Source of the DNA: an uncultured Bacteroidales bacterium | GTDB lineage: Bacteria; Bacteroidota; Bacteroidia; Bacteroidales; Muribaculaceae | Direction: 5' to 3' | Assembly (NCBI GenBank): GCA_900554845.1 | Contig: USIY01000001.1 | Location: 1 to 35,285, forward strand | DNA length: 35,285 nt | Shown: positions 17,610 through 26,780 of the stretch, one piece after another | Numbering within the stretch: position 1 is the stretch's first letter | Layout: the number at the start of each line of letters is the position of its first letter | Translations under genes and position numbers: made by a program | Notes under the pieces: model-generated | Seen by the model: only the letters and a program-made list of their open reading frames with translations | The model's database searches: none | Told to the model about the DNA's origin: nothing

Positions 17610-19970
17610 TCAAAAATTAAAATGCATGCCCCATTGAAGTCCCCCGTGAGAAATGTCAGGACGATTCCTATAGGTCAATCTCCACGTATAATGAATGCTG
17701 AAAAGCCTTAAAATGTTTTCCAATCCTACTGAGCATTCCATATAGGGGGTTGACCCCATTGCAACTGAAGATGGATTGGGAAATTTGAGCACATTTGTGG
17801 AATGAGAGGGATCATTGCGGCGCGACAGATGGCCCCAAAAGCCCTTGAAGCCCACCACCTCGCGTATTTTTGCTTTTGTTATCAATGGAATATGATTGAA
17901 AATCAAGCCGTTCATAAAATAAGTAAAACTCCAGTTGACATATTCATCCATTGCAAACTCCATAGGATTCAATAATGAAAATGAGCGCGGTTCATACATA
18001 TAGGATGTATTTGCGTCTTGCCACGAAAGTTCCGTGAAAGGCACCTGCGTCCATATTTTTGAAGCATTCGCGGAAACTTCTATATATCCATAGGCCGACA
18101 GCCAAAATGTTTTCGTCAAATCGAACTCTGTCTTGAATATATTGAATCTGCCTCCCATCAATCCCTTTGGGCTAAATTTGAAATTCAAACTCATTACCCA
18201 CGGGTCTCTATTTATCGCCACACGTCCGTTCAATGTCTGGATGAACTTTTCATTAGGAGCCCATCGGACTGTCGCTGTAAATGCACCTTGATCCAGATGG
18301 CCGAACATCCTGCCGAACCCGTCTATGAATTTTACCGTAGGAGATTCCATACACCGGGTGTATCGGAATCCCACATTGAAAGACAAATTGTTTCTCCATT
18401 CCTTGGAATATTCAATATACGCTTCATTCCAATAATTTACGAAATCATTATTGGAACGCTGCCACGACTTCCAGATGGATGCGTCTCCGAAAGATGAATG
18501 AGAACTGCCTAACTTGTAAATATCATAACTCCATCCGGCTTTTATATTGTTCATAGGAAACTCTCTTGCATGTAATTTACGTTTTTCAAACGAGTATTCT
18601 CCCTCCGCGGCCCCTTTCCATTTATGATCGCCGAAACTCCACGCGAGATATCCTCGAAGAAAAAAATGAGGAAAAAGATTTGCTGTTGTCATTCCACCCA
18701 ATTGCATTCTCCATCCTTGCATGTGCGAGTAACTCAGCAGAGAATGTAACGGTCCGATCTCAAATTTATCTCTCTTTTCATATCCCGTGGGTATAAAATC
18801 TCGCGCTATTGCATGAATCACAGCTTCGCACCAATAAAACAATTTATCTTTGCGGAACACAGAATTTGCACCTGCCATGTTTCTTTCTGCCGCTGACAAC
18901 GGCATAAGCCTCCGCTCTTTCCAAAATTCCTCAGGGACATCATCCGCGCCTTCTAATGAAAAAGACGTACCGATGGACTCCAAATAACTTTCATAACCTT
19001 CGCGTCCTTCATATCCAAATTCATTCCGTCTAGTCTGACGGTTAAATGCAAATATCGGCGTCAAAGGGGCCAATTGCAAATCTACAAACATGTCGTCAAT
19101 AACCTTATGGACCTTCCCTAATGAATCCTTCCGGAAGTTTTGACTCAATATCAAGGATTTTACAAAATTCACATTCGCAGCCTTGGGAAGACGCATCATT
19201 GCCCGCCTCACATATTTTACGCTGTCTTTGACCGGAATATATAATCTGCCGTTAAAGCCGGTCATTTCCGGAACCGCAGGTGCAAATGACAATTCAACGC
19301 ACAAATCCTCACCAATCATTACTGTATCCTGCAGTTCATAATGATAAAAATTTATCCCCTGTTTTGACAAAGGGCTTACAAATTTATTACGCAGTAAATA
19401 AATATCATCTTCATATAAATTTACCTCACGCATGGCGTCAGAGATCGCTACAGAGGTATATTCCGAGCTGAATTTTTTATCAAGCCCTTCATTATGGGTT
19501 CCGTTCACTATCTCCACTCTTCGGTTCCCTTGGTAAATATTCACTGAACTTTTTTCCTTTAGCGATATATTCAGCACTCTTGTACCGGTCCAGGGAGCGG
19601 TATCGATCAGTTGATTCAATTTCGTACGGTCCTTGACGGGAATAATCCAAAACTCTCTGCCGTCTCCGTTAGTATCCGCTATTCCGACAGTTATTTTTTC
19701 ATATGAATCATAACTGTATCCATTTATATTTTCCGGCGCCACTTTTTCATGATCACCACGTATTCTGAGCATCAATGCGGAAGCCGGATTGTGTTTATTA
19801 TATTTTTGTTTCTTGTATTTTACCACCAACTCCTGCAAATCTCGCACAATTGGTTTGGCAGTGTCAGTAGCCATCCCCTTGACAGTTTGCTTTGCGGCAG
19901 TACTCGCTGCCGACATTGTGCAACAAACTGTACAAATTATTATAATTAAGAATAATCTTTTCCGGGTCAT
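17610..19970 (-). CDS. DUF5686 family outer-membrane protein
   Basis: A 786-residue exported protein with signal peptide (RKRLFLIIIICTVCCTMSAAS). After a short linker it enters the DUF5686 region (KYNKHNPAS..., GYSYDSYEKI, then many alternating beta strands) and ends in an aromatic residue typical of outer-membrane barrels (MHFNF). DUF5686 proteins of Bacteroidota normally carry an N-terminal carboxypeptidase-regulatory-like beta domain of about 80-100 residues; here the signal peptide runs almost straight into DUF5686, so that domain is missing. Function is unknown; an outer-membrane beta-barrel role is inferred. It lies 123 bases upstream of moxR on the same strand and is probably a separate unit. 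Confidence 0.85.
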   Translation of the reverse strand: MTRKRLFLIIIICTVCCTMSAASTAAKQTVKGMATDTAKPIVRDLQELVVKYKKQKYNKHNPASALMLRIRGDHEKVAPENINGYSYDSYEKITVGIADTNGDGREFWIIPVKDRTKLNQLIDTAPWTGTRVLNISLKEKSSVNIYQGNRRVEIVNGTHNEGLDKKFSSEYTSVAISDAMREVNLYEDDIYLLRNKFVSPLSKQGINFYHYELQDTVMIGEDLCVELSFAPAVPEMTGFNGRLYIPVKDSVKYVRRAMMRLPKAANVNFVKSLILSQNFRKDSLGKVHKVIDDMFVDLQLAPLTPIFAFNRQTRRNEFGYEGREGYESYLESIGTSFSLEGADDVPEEFWKERRLMPLSAAERNMAGANSVFRKDKLFYWCEAVIHAIARDFIPTGYEKRDKFEIGPLHSLLSYSHMQGWRMQLGGMTTANLFPHFFLRGYLAWSFGDHKWKGAAEGEYSFEKRKLHAREFPMNNIKAGWSYDIYKLGSSHSSFGDASIWKSWQRSNNDFVNYWNEAYIEYSKEWRNNLSFNVGFRYTRCMESPTVKFIDGFGRMFGHLDQGAFTATVRWAPNEKFIQTLNGRVAINRDPWVMSLNFKFSPKGLMGGRFNIFKTEFDLTKTFWLSAYGYIEVSANASKIWTQVPFTELSWQDANTSYMYEPRSFSLLNPMEFAMDEYVNWSFTYFMNGLIFNHIPLITKAKIREVVGFKGFWGHLSRRNDPSHSTNVLKFPNPSSVAMGSTPYMECSVGLENILRLFSIHYTWRLTYRNRPDISHGGLQWGMHFNF

Positions 19971-20050
19971 TATTTTATTAACGAACTTATTTATTCATAT
20001 TGCACATAATGAAAGAATGCAATGAAGTTCAATATCCAACGTTAAAAAAA

Positions 20051-20058
20051 CAAAATTA
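20051..20058 (-). promoter_or_regulatory. Possible -7 box for the DUF5686 gene
   Basis: TAATTTTG on the minus strand matches the -7 consensus 80 bases before the ATG. The -33 candidate (CTG, 22 bases upstream) is poor and lies just before the start of the divergent CYTH gene. Confidence 0.3.
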
Positions 20059-20085
20059 GATCCGAACAAGTTTATAACTTCAGCC

Positions 20086-20523
20086 ATGGGACAGGAAATA
20101 GAACATAAATATTTGGTCATCGACGACTCCTTCAAAGATACAGCGACAGAATGTCACCATATCATACAAGGCTATCTGTCACGCGTGCCGGAGAGAACGG
20201 TTCGTGTTCGTGTGCGCGACGAACAGGGATTCATAACTGTAAAAGGCAAAAACACGGGAGACAAACGGCTGGAATTTGAATATGAAATTCCCGTTGACGA
20301 TGCACGTGCTCTCATGTCGCTGTGTGAAGGCAAGATCATTGACAAAACTCGTTATATAGTTCCATTTGAAGGATACATATGGGAAGTGGACTGTTTTAAG
20401 CAACCTCAAGGGCTTTCCATAGCTGAAATCGAACTACCTTCATCAGTGGCAATTTATTCAAAACCTCCATTCGCTGGAGAAAATGTTACCGGAGTGCCTG
20501 AATTTTATAATTCCAACCTCTGA
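20086..20523 (+). CDS. CYTH domain protein (triphosphate tunnel enzyme)
   Basis: A 145-residue cytoplasmic protein. The N-terminal ExExK signature of the CYTH family is present (Glu4, Glu6, Lys8 in QEIEHKYLV), followed by alternating charged strands (RTVRVRVRDEQGFITVKGK, LEFEYEIP, DKTRYIV, WEVDCF, IAEIELPS) that would line a phosphate-binding tunnel. Short bacterial members of this kind hydrolyse inorganic triphosphate or other triphosphates; adenylate cyclase activity is less likely at this length. It is divergent from the DUF5686 gene and ends 25 bases from the convergent merR gene. No clear promoter match was found. Confidence 0.88.
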   Translation: MGQEIEHKYLVIDDSFKDTATECHHIIQGYLSRVPERTVRVRVRDEQGFITVKGKNTGDKRLEFEYEIPVDDARALMSLCEGKIIDKTRYIVPFEGYIWEVDCFKQPQGLSIAEIELPSSVAIYSKPPFAGENVTGVPEFYNSNL

Positions 20524-20548
20524 ACGAACATAGTGCCTTCCGCAGTAC

Positions 20549-20890
20549 TCATCGGCGCTTCCTCAAGGCATCAAGCATATCCTGCAATTCATTGCGTGTC
20601 CGGGTAAGCGTGTCTATGATTTCCATGCGCTTGGAGATATTCGCCTTGTTGCTTCTGAACTGCTCTTTGGCGGCATCCATTCGCAATCCTTTAATTTTCA
20701 ACAAATAGTGTATGACTCGAAAAGTTTCAATATTTTCCGGGGTGTAATAACGCTGATTAGTGGAGCTTCGGCGCGGAGCGCATTCCGGGAACTCCGATTC
20801 CCAATAACGTAATGTCGATGCAGGGACATCCAACATGATCGACACATCCCTGATTTTATAATATTTCTTATCAAAAATCTCGTTGTCCAT
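20549..20890 (-). CDS. MerR family transcriptional regulator
   Basis: A 113-residue protein with an N-terminal winged helix of MerR type (YKIRDVSIMLDVPASTLRYWE, then RYYTPENIETFRVIHYLL) at about 8-75. A coiled-coil helix follows at about 80-110. There is no effector-binding domain and no cysteine cluster, so metal sensing is unlikely. It begins 9 bases after the M23 peptidase gene and is probably co-transcribed with it. Targets are unknown; small MerR proteins of this type next to M23 peptidases are common in Bacteroidales. Confidence 0.9.
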   Translation of the reverse strand: MDNEIFDKKYYKIRDVSIMLDVPASTLRYWESEFPECAPRRSSTNQRYYTPENIETFRVIHYLLKIKGLRMDAAKEQFRSNKANISKRMEIIDTLTRTRNELQDMLDALRKRR

Positions 20891-20899
20891 TGGTCTAAA

Positions 20900-21868
20900 T
20901 CAATCCATAATATCACCGGCATTTTCAGAAGCCGAAACATATTCCGCATATTCCTCCGGCAATAAATCCGAGAAACTGTAATTAACGGGATTCTGGGCTT
21001 CTCCCCGGAACCTGACTTCATAATGGAGATGAGGCGCCGTCGATTTTCCTGTGGAACCGACGCGTCCTATTTCCTGTCCTGTCTTCACTGTCTGTCCGGG
21101 TGCCACCGAAATATGGGAAAGATGCATATAGCGGGTCATATAATCATATCCATGGTCAATCTCTACGATATTTCCATACATATTTTTACGCTCGGCAATA
21201 GTGACACGTCCTTCCGCCGTTGCATACACGGGTGTGCCGACCGGCGCAGAATAGTCAAGACCGGCATGGAATTTAGAAACTCCCGTCACAGGATCCCTTC
21301 TCATGCCATATCCCCCAGATAAAACGGCAATTTTTAATGAAACCGGCAATATAGAGGGGATATGGTCAAGCTTACCTTTCTGTTCTTGCGCTGTCTGTTT
21401 AAGCTGATCGAACGACAACGACTGCGCGTACAACTGACGTTCGAGCATATCCACTTTCTGAGTCATGAATTTTATCAACCCTCCGTCCGATATGCTGTTA
21501 AGATCGCGATACCGCTTGTCGTTGTTCAGGCCGGCATATCGGTACATATCGTTGACCGGCTCCATCTGCAGCATAACACGATAAAGTTTGTCATCGCGGT
21601 CTTGTATCTTGGTGATTACGCTTTGGGCATTGTCTATACGGCGGTTGAGTATTTCATACTGTTGCTTTAGAGTCGCATTCTCCTCCCTTAGTCTTCGTTC
21701 ATCAGGAGTATCGAATATATAAAAGAACAATAAGAACAAGGTGACACCTATGGCAGTGGATATCAACAGATAACGCCCGGCATTGGCAATACGGCGTTTC
21801 AATGTCGGGAAAACCCTCTCAAAATTGTCGGTCTCGGGATTATAACGATAATACTGCTGATTACTCAC
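20900..21868 (-). CDS. M23 family (LytM) membrane-anchored peptidase
   Basis: A 322-residue cell-wall endopeptidase-like protein. The start is GTG at 21868 (SNQQYYRYNPETDNFERVFP). One membrane helix spans about 33-51, a coiled coil about 55-90, and the LytM domain about 180-295. The zinc site is complete: His201 and Asp205 (HAGLD), His249, and His280/His282 (HLHYE), so it is probably an active peptidoglycan endopeptidase rather than a divisome activator with a lost site. The N-terminus faces the cytoplasm and the peptidase the periplasm. It is divergent from alaS with nested promoters. Confidence 0.92.
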   Translation of the reverse strand: MSNQQYYRYNPETDNFERVFPTLKRRIANAGRYLLISTAIGVTLFLLFFYIFDTPDERRLREENATLKQQYEILNRRIDNAQSVITKIQDRDDKLYRVMLQMEPVNDMYRYAGLNNDKRYRDLNSISDGGLIKFMTQKVDMLERQLYAQSLSFDQLKQTAQEQKGKLDHIPSILPVSLKIAVLSGGYGMRRDPVTGVSKFHAGLDYSAPVGTPVYATAEGRVTIAERKNMYGNIVEIDHGYDYMTRYMHLSHISVAPGQTVKTGQEIGRVGSTGKSTAPHLHYEVRFRGEAQNPVNYSFSDLLPEEYAEYVSASENAGDIMD

Positions 21869-21888
21869 GATTCTGTATTCTTGTCAAG

Positions 21889-21920
21889 TTGCAAAAATAG
21901 TAAATATTGATTAATTTTGC
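21889..21920 (+). promoter_or_regulatory. Predicted alaS promoter
   Basis: GTTG at 21888-21891 is followed after 20 bases by TAATTTTGC at 21912-21920, a full -7 match. The start would be near 21927, leaving about 32 untranslated bases. This supports the alaS ATG at 21959, since the upstream ATG at 21917 lies inside the -7 box. Confidence 0.65.
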
Positions 21921-21922
21921 AA
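21891..21922 (-). promoter_or_regulatory. Predicted M23-merR promoter, overlapping the alaS promoter
   Basis: On the minus strand ATTG (TTG at 21922 to 21920) is followed after 20 bases by TATTTTTGC (21899 to 21891), a full -7 match. The transcript would start near 21884, about 16 bases before the GTG. Both promoters use almost the same 34 base pairs. Confidence 0.62.
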
Positions 21923-21958
21923 TTCAATTCAAACTCAGAAAGTCAATACATAAATATA

Positions 21959-24592
21959 ATGCTAACCGCAAAGGAAATCAGAGAATCGTTCAAACAATTC
22001 TACCGCGAACGCGGACATAAAATTGTTCCTTCCGCACCAATGGTTCTGAAAGATGACCCGACATTGATGTTCACCAATGCCGGCATGAACCAGTTCAAGG
22101 ACATCATCCTCGGGAATAGAGTGCCGGAATCTCGGCGAATGGCCGACTCTCAGAAATGTCTTAGAGTTTCCGGCAAACACAATGATCTTGAAGAAGTGGG
22201 CCACGACACATATCACCACACCATGTTTGAGATGCTCGGAAACTGGAGTTTCGGCGATTATTTCAAACAAGATGCCATTGATTTCGCGTGGGAATATCTT
22301 GTGGATGTATTGAAAATTGATCCCGGACGTTTATATGCGACGGTATTTGAAGGTTATGCTCCGGAAGGACTTGCACGTGACGACGAGGCAGCTTCGATAT
22401 GGGAAAAGCATCTTCCTAAAGCCCACATCATCAACGGCAACCGTCATGATAATTTCTGGGAGATGGGCGACACGGGACCTTGCGGACCATGTTCGGAGAT
22501 ACACATCGATTTAAGAGATGATGAAGAGCGAGCAAAAATAGAAGGCGCTCAACTCGTCAACAAAGACAATCCGTTGGTTATAGAAATATGGAATCTTGTG
22601 TTCATGCAGTATAACCGAAAGGCAGACGGTCATCTTGAGCCTTTGCCCGCTAAGGTAATCGATACAGGAATGGGATTCGAGCGTCTCTGCATGGCTATGC
22701 AAGGCAAAAAATCAAACTACGACACCGACATCTTCACTCCCCTTATAGATAAAATATCCGAGCTGAGCGGAAAAAAATATGGTGTTGATGAGAAAACCGA
22801 CGTAGCGATGCGCGTGGCAGCGGACCATGTGCGCACCATATCCTTTTCCATAGCTGACAACCAGCTTCCCGGCAACGCAAAGGCCGGATATGTGATTCGC
22901 AGAATCCTTCGTCGTGCGGTGAGATATGTGTATACATTCCTGGATCAGAAAGATCCCATGCTTTATAAGCTTGTGGATACGCTTATAGACGAAATGGGAG
23001 ACGCATATCCTGAGCTTCCGGCCCAAGGCGACTTGATAAAGCGTGTGATCCGCGAGGAAGAGGAATCATTCCTCAGGACTCTTGACAACGGTATAAAATT
23101 GCTTGACTCTGTAGTGGAAAAAACCAGAAAGAGCGGTGAAAACAAAGTGGACGGGAAGGATGCATTCACCCTTTACGACACATATGGATTCCCGCTTGAC
23201 CTCACGGAGCTTATACTCCGCGAACAGGGTATGGAAGTGGATATAGAGGCCTTCCAGGCAGAAATGCAGAAGCAAAAGGACAGAGCTCGAAACGCCGCCT
23301 CGGTGGAGAATTCCGACTGGATTGAAGTAAATCCTGGCAATGAAGAATTTGTTGGTTATGACGAAAGCGAAGTCAAGACACATATCCTCCGCTACCGGAA
23401 AGTAAAGCAGAAAAACAAAGAATATTACCAGATCATGCTTGCCAAAACTCCATTTTATGGAGAAATGGGAGGTCAGGTCGGTGATAAAGGATGGTTGATA
23501 TCTCCCGATGGAGAGAAAATCGATATTTTCGACACCAAAAAGGAAAACAATACAGCGGTTCATCTCACAAAGGAACTTCCCTCCGATGTAAACTCGGAAT
23601 TTATAGCTAAGATCGACACTGATACACGGGCCAAAATTTCGGCCAATCACTCGGCCACGCATCTTATTCATGAAGCGTTGCGCGAAGTGCTGGGCACACA
23701 TGTCGAACAAAAGGGTTCCTTGGTTACTCCCGAAGGATTGAGATTCGACTTCTCCCATTTCCAGAAAGTCACTCCTGAAGAATTGAGAAAAGTTGAACAT
23801 ATCGTGAACGAACGCATCCGCAAAGCCACTCCCTTGCAAGAATGCCGGGAAATGCCCATAGCCGAAGCGCGCGAAATGGGCGCCATGGCATTGTTCGGTG
23901 AAAAATACGGAGACAAAGTTCGCGTGGTGAAATTCGGTTCCAGCGTAGAACTGTGCGGAGGCACACACGTCGCCAATACCGGCAATATCGGAATGATCCG
24001 CATTGTGTCGGAAAGTTCTATCGCCTCCGGTATCCGCCGTATCGAGGTCGTCACGGGGCCTGCTGTAGAAAAATTCCTTGATGAGCTTCAGGATCTAATG
24101 AATGATCTGAAAGGGCTGTTCAGCAACAGCGGTGATCTTCGCGCCACCATTCAGAAAACAATGGAGGAGAATTCCGACCTGCATAAACAAGTCAACAAGT
24201 ATATGGAGGACAGAACAGCCGCGCTTGCCAAAGATTTGATCAGCAATGCCAAAGTCATAAACGGTGTGTCGGTAATTATCCTTCCGGGCATACGTTTGGC
24301 TGAGGTTGTGAAGAACGTTGCGTTCATAATAAGGAAAGAGTGTCCTGAACAGACTGTGTTCATAGGTCTTAATGTAGTCAATGCCAAACCCCTTTTGACA
24401 CTTGCACTGAGTGACGATCTGGTCAAGCAGGGCTATAATGCCGGGAAAATTGTACGTGAAGCCGCTAAAGCCATCAAAGGAGGAGGAGGAGGTCAGCCTT
24501 TCTTCGCACAAGCCGGCGGAAAGGATCCTGAAGGGCTCAACAAGGCCGAAGAAACTATCCTTGAAGAACTGCATCTCAAAAATCTGGATTAA
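21959..24592 (+). CDS. alaS: Alanyl-tRNA synthetase
   Basis: Charges tRNA-Ala in the cytoplasm. The start at 21959 (MLTAKEIRESF) gives 877 residues, matching the family; the ATG at 21917 adds 14 residues unlike other AlaRS and lies in the promoter. The class II catalytic core occupies about 1-440 (FTNAGMNQFKD, GNWSFGDYF, TGPCGPCSEIH, TGMGFERL). The editing domain carries the zinc ligands HSATH (His564, His568) and CGGTH (Cys666, His670). The C-terminal C-Ala domain holds the glycine-rich GGGGGQPFFAQAGG segment. All motifs are intact. A CPBP protease gene and holA follow within 11 and 14 bases. Confidence 0.98.
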   Translation: MLTAKEIRESFKQFYRERGHKIVPSAPMVLKDDPTLMFTNAGMNQFKDIILGNRVPESRRMADSQKCLRVSGKHNDLEEVGHDTYHHTMFEMLGNWSFGDYFKQDAIDFAWEYLVDVLKIDPGRLYATVFEGYAPEGLARDDEAASIWEKHLPKAHIINGNRHDNFWEMGDTGPCGPCSEIHIDLRDDEERAKIEGAQLVNKDNPLVIEIWNLVFMQYNRKADGHLEPLPAKVIDTGMGFERLCMAMQGKKSNYDTDIFTPLIDKISELSGKKYGVDEKTDVAMRVAADHVRTISFSIADNQLPGNAKAGYVIRRILRRAVRYVYTFLDQKDPMLYKLVDTLIDEMGDAYPELPAQGDLIKRVIREEEESFLRTLDNGIKLLDSVVEKTRKSGENKVDGKDAFTLYDTYGFPLDLTELILREQGMEVDIEAFQAEMQKQKDRARNAASVENSDWIEVNPGNEEFVGYDESEVKTHILRYRKVKQKNKEYYQIMLAKTPFYGEMGGQVGDKGWLISPDGEKIDIFDTKKENNTAVHLTKELPSDVNSEFIAKIDTDTRAKISANHSATHLIHEALREVLGTHVEQKGSLVTPEGLRFDFSHFQKVTPEELRKVEHIVNERIRKATPLQECREMPIAEAREMGAMALFGEKYGDKVRVVKFGSSVELCGGTHVANTGNIGMIRIVSESSIASGIRRIEVVTGPAVEKFLDELQDLMNDLKGLFSNSGDLRATIQKTMEENSDLHKQVNKYMEDRTAALAKDLISNAKVINGVSVIILPGIRLAEVVKNVAFIIRKECPEQTVFIGLNVVNAKPLLTLALSDDLVKQGYNAGKIVREAAKAIKGGGGGQPFFAQAGGKDPEGLNKAEETILEELHLKNLD

Positions 24593-24603
24593 GATAAGGG
24601 ACA

Positions 24604-25485
24604 ATGAAGTCAGGACAAATAATCCTGCCGAAATCATCACGTTGGGGAGTTTTCATACTCTCCTTCGTGGTGATGTTTATTTTTACAGGAATTATATCAG
24701 GGTTGTTTTCCAGTATCGGTTTGTCGGAACGAATCCGAGTGCTGTCTGTCTCTGTAATTCAAGGGTTGCTTGCCTTTGTGTTCCCCACTCTTCTTACGTG
24801 GATATTGACTTCCTCTGAGCCTGCCGTATCCATAGGGTTACGGGAACAGGTATCCGGACGACTCTGGTTATGGATCATAAGTCTGTATATTATAGCTTAT
24901 CCCGCTTTATGTCAGACTGTTTTTTGGAACGAACATATGTCACTTCCGGATTCAATGGAAGGACTGGAAGCAACTTGGCGTAAATGGGAAGAAGCCGGAG
25001 CCAAGACAACCGATGAAATACTTTCAGTCAGCTCCATAGGAGCAATGATAGTCAATGTCCTCATTGTTGGTTTGTTCACAGGATTTGCTGAAGAGATGTT
25101 TTTTCGGGCCGGATTTCAGAAATTAATGATACAGTCGGGTATGCATCCGGGAATTGCCATATGGATTGCCGCTTTGATATTCAGTGCTGTCCACATGCAG
25201 TTCTTCGGTTTTGTACCAAGGCTTCTGTTGGGAGCGATGTTTGGATATGTATATTACCGTACCGGTTCAATTTGGGCATCAGCATTACTTCACGGCATTA
25301 ACAATACCATTGTAGTAGTCACTACATGGTTGGCTGCTTTGGGCATTATATCTGAAAACGTCGACGATGTTTTTATCATCGCCTCGGGATTTCCATGGAT
25401 ATTCGTCGCATCATCGGCAATCACAATCATTTTCTTGATTTATACTGCTAAGCCCGTTTCTTTCTTTTTCAAGCGTAATTCATAA
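24604..25485 (+). CDS. CPBP family intramembrane glutamic protease
   Basis: A 293-residue inner-membrane protein with about eight hydrophobic helices. The CPBP (CAAX protease and bacteriocin-processing, Abi) motifs are complete: EEMFFR with Glu163, Glu164 and Arg168, His197 in AVHMQFFG, and HGINN at 230-234. Bacterial members may process peptides, aid bacteriocin self-immunity or act in envelope maintenance; no bacteriocin genes are nearby, so the substrate is unknown. It sits between alaS (11 bases) and holA (14 bases). AAGGGA just before the ATG is a fair Shine-Dalgarno match, uncommon in this phylum. Confidence 0.88.
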   Translation: MKSGQIILPKSSRWGVFILSFVVMFIFTGIISGLFSSIGLSERIRVLSVSVIQGLLAFVFPTLLTWILTSSEPAVSIGLREQVSGRLWLWIISLYIIAYPALCQTVFWNEHMSLPDSMEGLEATWRKWEEAGAKTTDEILSVSSIGAMIVNVLIVGLFTGFAEEMFFRAGFQKLMIQSGMHPGIAIWIAALIFSAVHMQFFGFVPRLLLGAMFGYVYYRTGSIWASALLHGINNTIVVVTTWLAALGIISENVDDVFIIASGFPWIFVASSAITIIFLIYTAKPVSFFFKRNS

Positions 25486-25499
25486 CAATTCCCCCAAAA

Positions 25500-26525
25500 A
25501 TGCCTGCTGTTACCGATCATCGCAAAATCATATCCGACATACGTGCCGGTAAACTCCATCCCGTTTACTTATTGATAGGAACGGAAACATACTTTATCGA
25601 CGTTATACTGGCGGAATTGGAAAAATATGCCGTTGCCCCCGAAGACCGAGATTTCAATTATAACCTATATTACGGTAACGACACGAACGCCGAGACCGTT
25701 ATAAACTGCGCGCAACAGTTTCCTGTTTTTGCCGATAGGAAATTAGTGATTTTGAAGGAAGCGCAGGGATTGACAAGTGCCAAGACGGATCTTGATAAAT
25801 TCGTGCCGTATGTCTCTCACCCCAATTACAACACTACACTTGTCATTACTTATACCTCTGAAAAGACATCGGCAATATCTGAGTTGCAAAAGGCTGCAAA
25901 TAAGACCGACGCATTGGTTTTCAAATCAGAATCTCCCCGGGACTATCAGTTAGCCCCGTATATCAAGGATTACTGTCAGCAAAATCATGTCAGCATTGAT
26001 GACAAAGCTGTGGAAATGCTTCGTGAATACATAGGGGCCCCACTCAGTAAATTGTTTGGAGAACTGTCGAAACTTATTCAAATTAAGAATGGCTCGGGAA
26101 GAATTTCATCCGATGATGTTGAAAAAAACATAGGCGTATCTAAGGAATTCAATAATTTTGAGCTGCTGAGGGCAATCTGTAAACGTGATTACCCGCAGTG
26201 TTGCCGGATAATAAAATATTTCCGTCGTAATCCCAAGCCAAATCCAACAATAGTGACATGCGCCACGATTTTCAATTACTTCAGCAAAATCACATCCGCG
26301 CATTTTCTTCCGTCTAAAGACGACACTACCTTGATGTCCGTTCTTGACCGTAAAAGTCCATATTTTTTGAATGAACTTAAAGATGCAATGCGAGCCTATC
26401 CTCCTGTGAAGGCGGTGAACGCAATTCATTATCTTAGAGAATTCGACTCCAAAAACAAAGGTGTCGGTTCTTTCGGCAATGAATATGACCTTTTGCAGGA
26501 ACTTATCTTCAAAATAATGACGTAA
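25500..26525 (+). CDS. holA: DNA polymerase III delta subunit
   Basis: Clamp-loader subunit that opens the beta sliding clamp during replication. The 341 residues follow the family plan: an N-terminal AAA+-like domain that has no functional Walker site (LHPVYLLIGTETYFIDVILAELE, VLKEAQGL), a middle lid with APYIKDYCQQNHVSIDDKAVEMLREYIG, and a C-terminal collar domain ending ELIFKIMT. The third gene of the alaS operon. The 255-base gap after it is the largest in the window. Confidence 0.92.
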   Translation: MPAVTDHRKIISDIRAGKLHPVYLLIGTETYFIDVILAELEKYAVAPEDRDFNYNLYYGNDTNAETVINCAQQFPVFADRKLVILKEAQGLTSAKTDLDKFVPYVSHPNYNTTLVITYTSEKTSAISELQKAANKTDALVFKSESPRDYQLAPYIKDYCQQNHVSIDDKAVEMLREYIGAPLSKLFGELSKLIQIKNGSGRISSDDVEKNIGVSKEFNNFELLRAICKRDYPQCCRIIKYFRRNPKPNPTIVTCATIFNYFSKITSAHFLPSKDDTTLMSVLDRKSPYFLNELKDAMRAYPPVKAVNAIHYLREFDSKNKGVGSFGNEYDLLQELIFKIMT

Positions 26526-26780
26526 GGCTCTATCACATCTTTTTTGCTTATTAATTGAAGTATTTTGCATTTTTTCTGCAAGACCATCAAATAAAATATT
26601 AAATAGTTTGTTATAAAAAATAGGGCAAATCGCAAGTCGCCGTTATTAAATGTAAACACCGCATCGGAAGCTGTATATTGGCTTGGTTGATTTAGCGGAA
26701 TTGGGGGCGCTGATACCTTAACTTTTAGCATATAATTGTCGTCTGAAGAGACTAAAGATTAGAATTTCTGAAAGAAGAAT
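26526..26780. other. 255-base gap upstream of the sigma factor gene
   Basis: No credible ORF on the plus strand; a minus-strand ORF crossing it mostly shadows holA. T-rich tracts near 26537 and 26571 may end the holA transcript but have no strong stem. TAACTTTTA at 26719-26727 and ATAGTTTG near 26606 are imperfect -7 boxes. A small hairpin GTCT-GAAG-AGAC lies just before the sigma factor gene. The sigma factor promoter must be here, but I cannot place it with confidence. Confidence 0.4.

Noticed and set aside
21917..21958. Upstream ATG of alaS
   Set aside because: It sits in the predicted -7 box and adds 14 residues absent from the family; the ATG at 21959 restores the E. coli-like numbering of Cys666 and His670.
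23066..23968. 300-residue open frame on the minus strand inside alaS
   Set aside because: It is antisense to a clearly functional alaS, has a Phe/Cys/His-rich composition with no motif, and is explained by codon bias of the real gene.
24604..25485. CPBP protease as an abortive-infection or bacteriocin-immunity gene
   Set aside because: The Abi name comes from the family only; there are no toxin, bacteriocin or phage-defence genes nearby.
26429..26731. Minus-strand 100-residue frame across the holA-rpoD gap
   Set aside because: Half of it is antisense to holA; the rest is AT-rich intergenic sequence, without a signal, motif or promoter.
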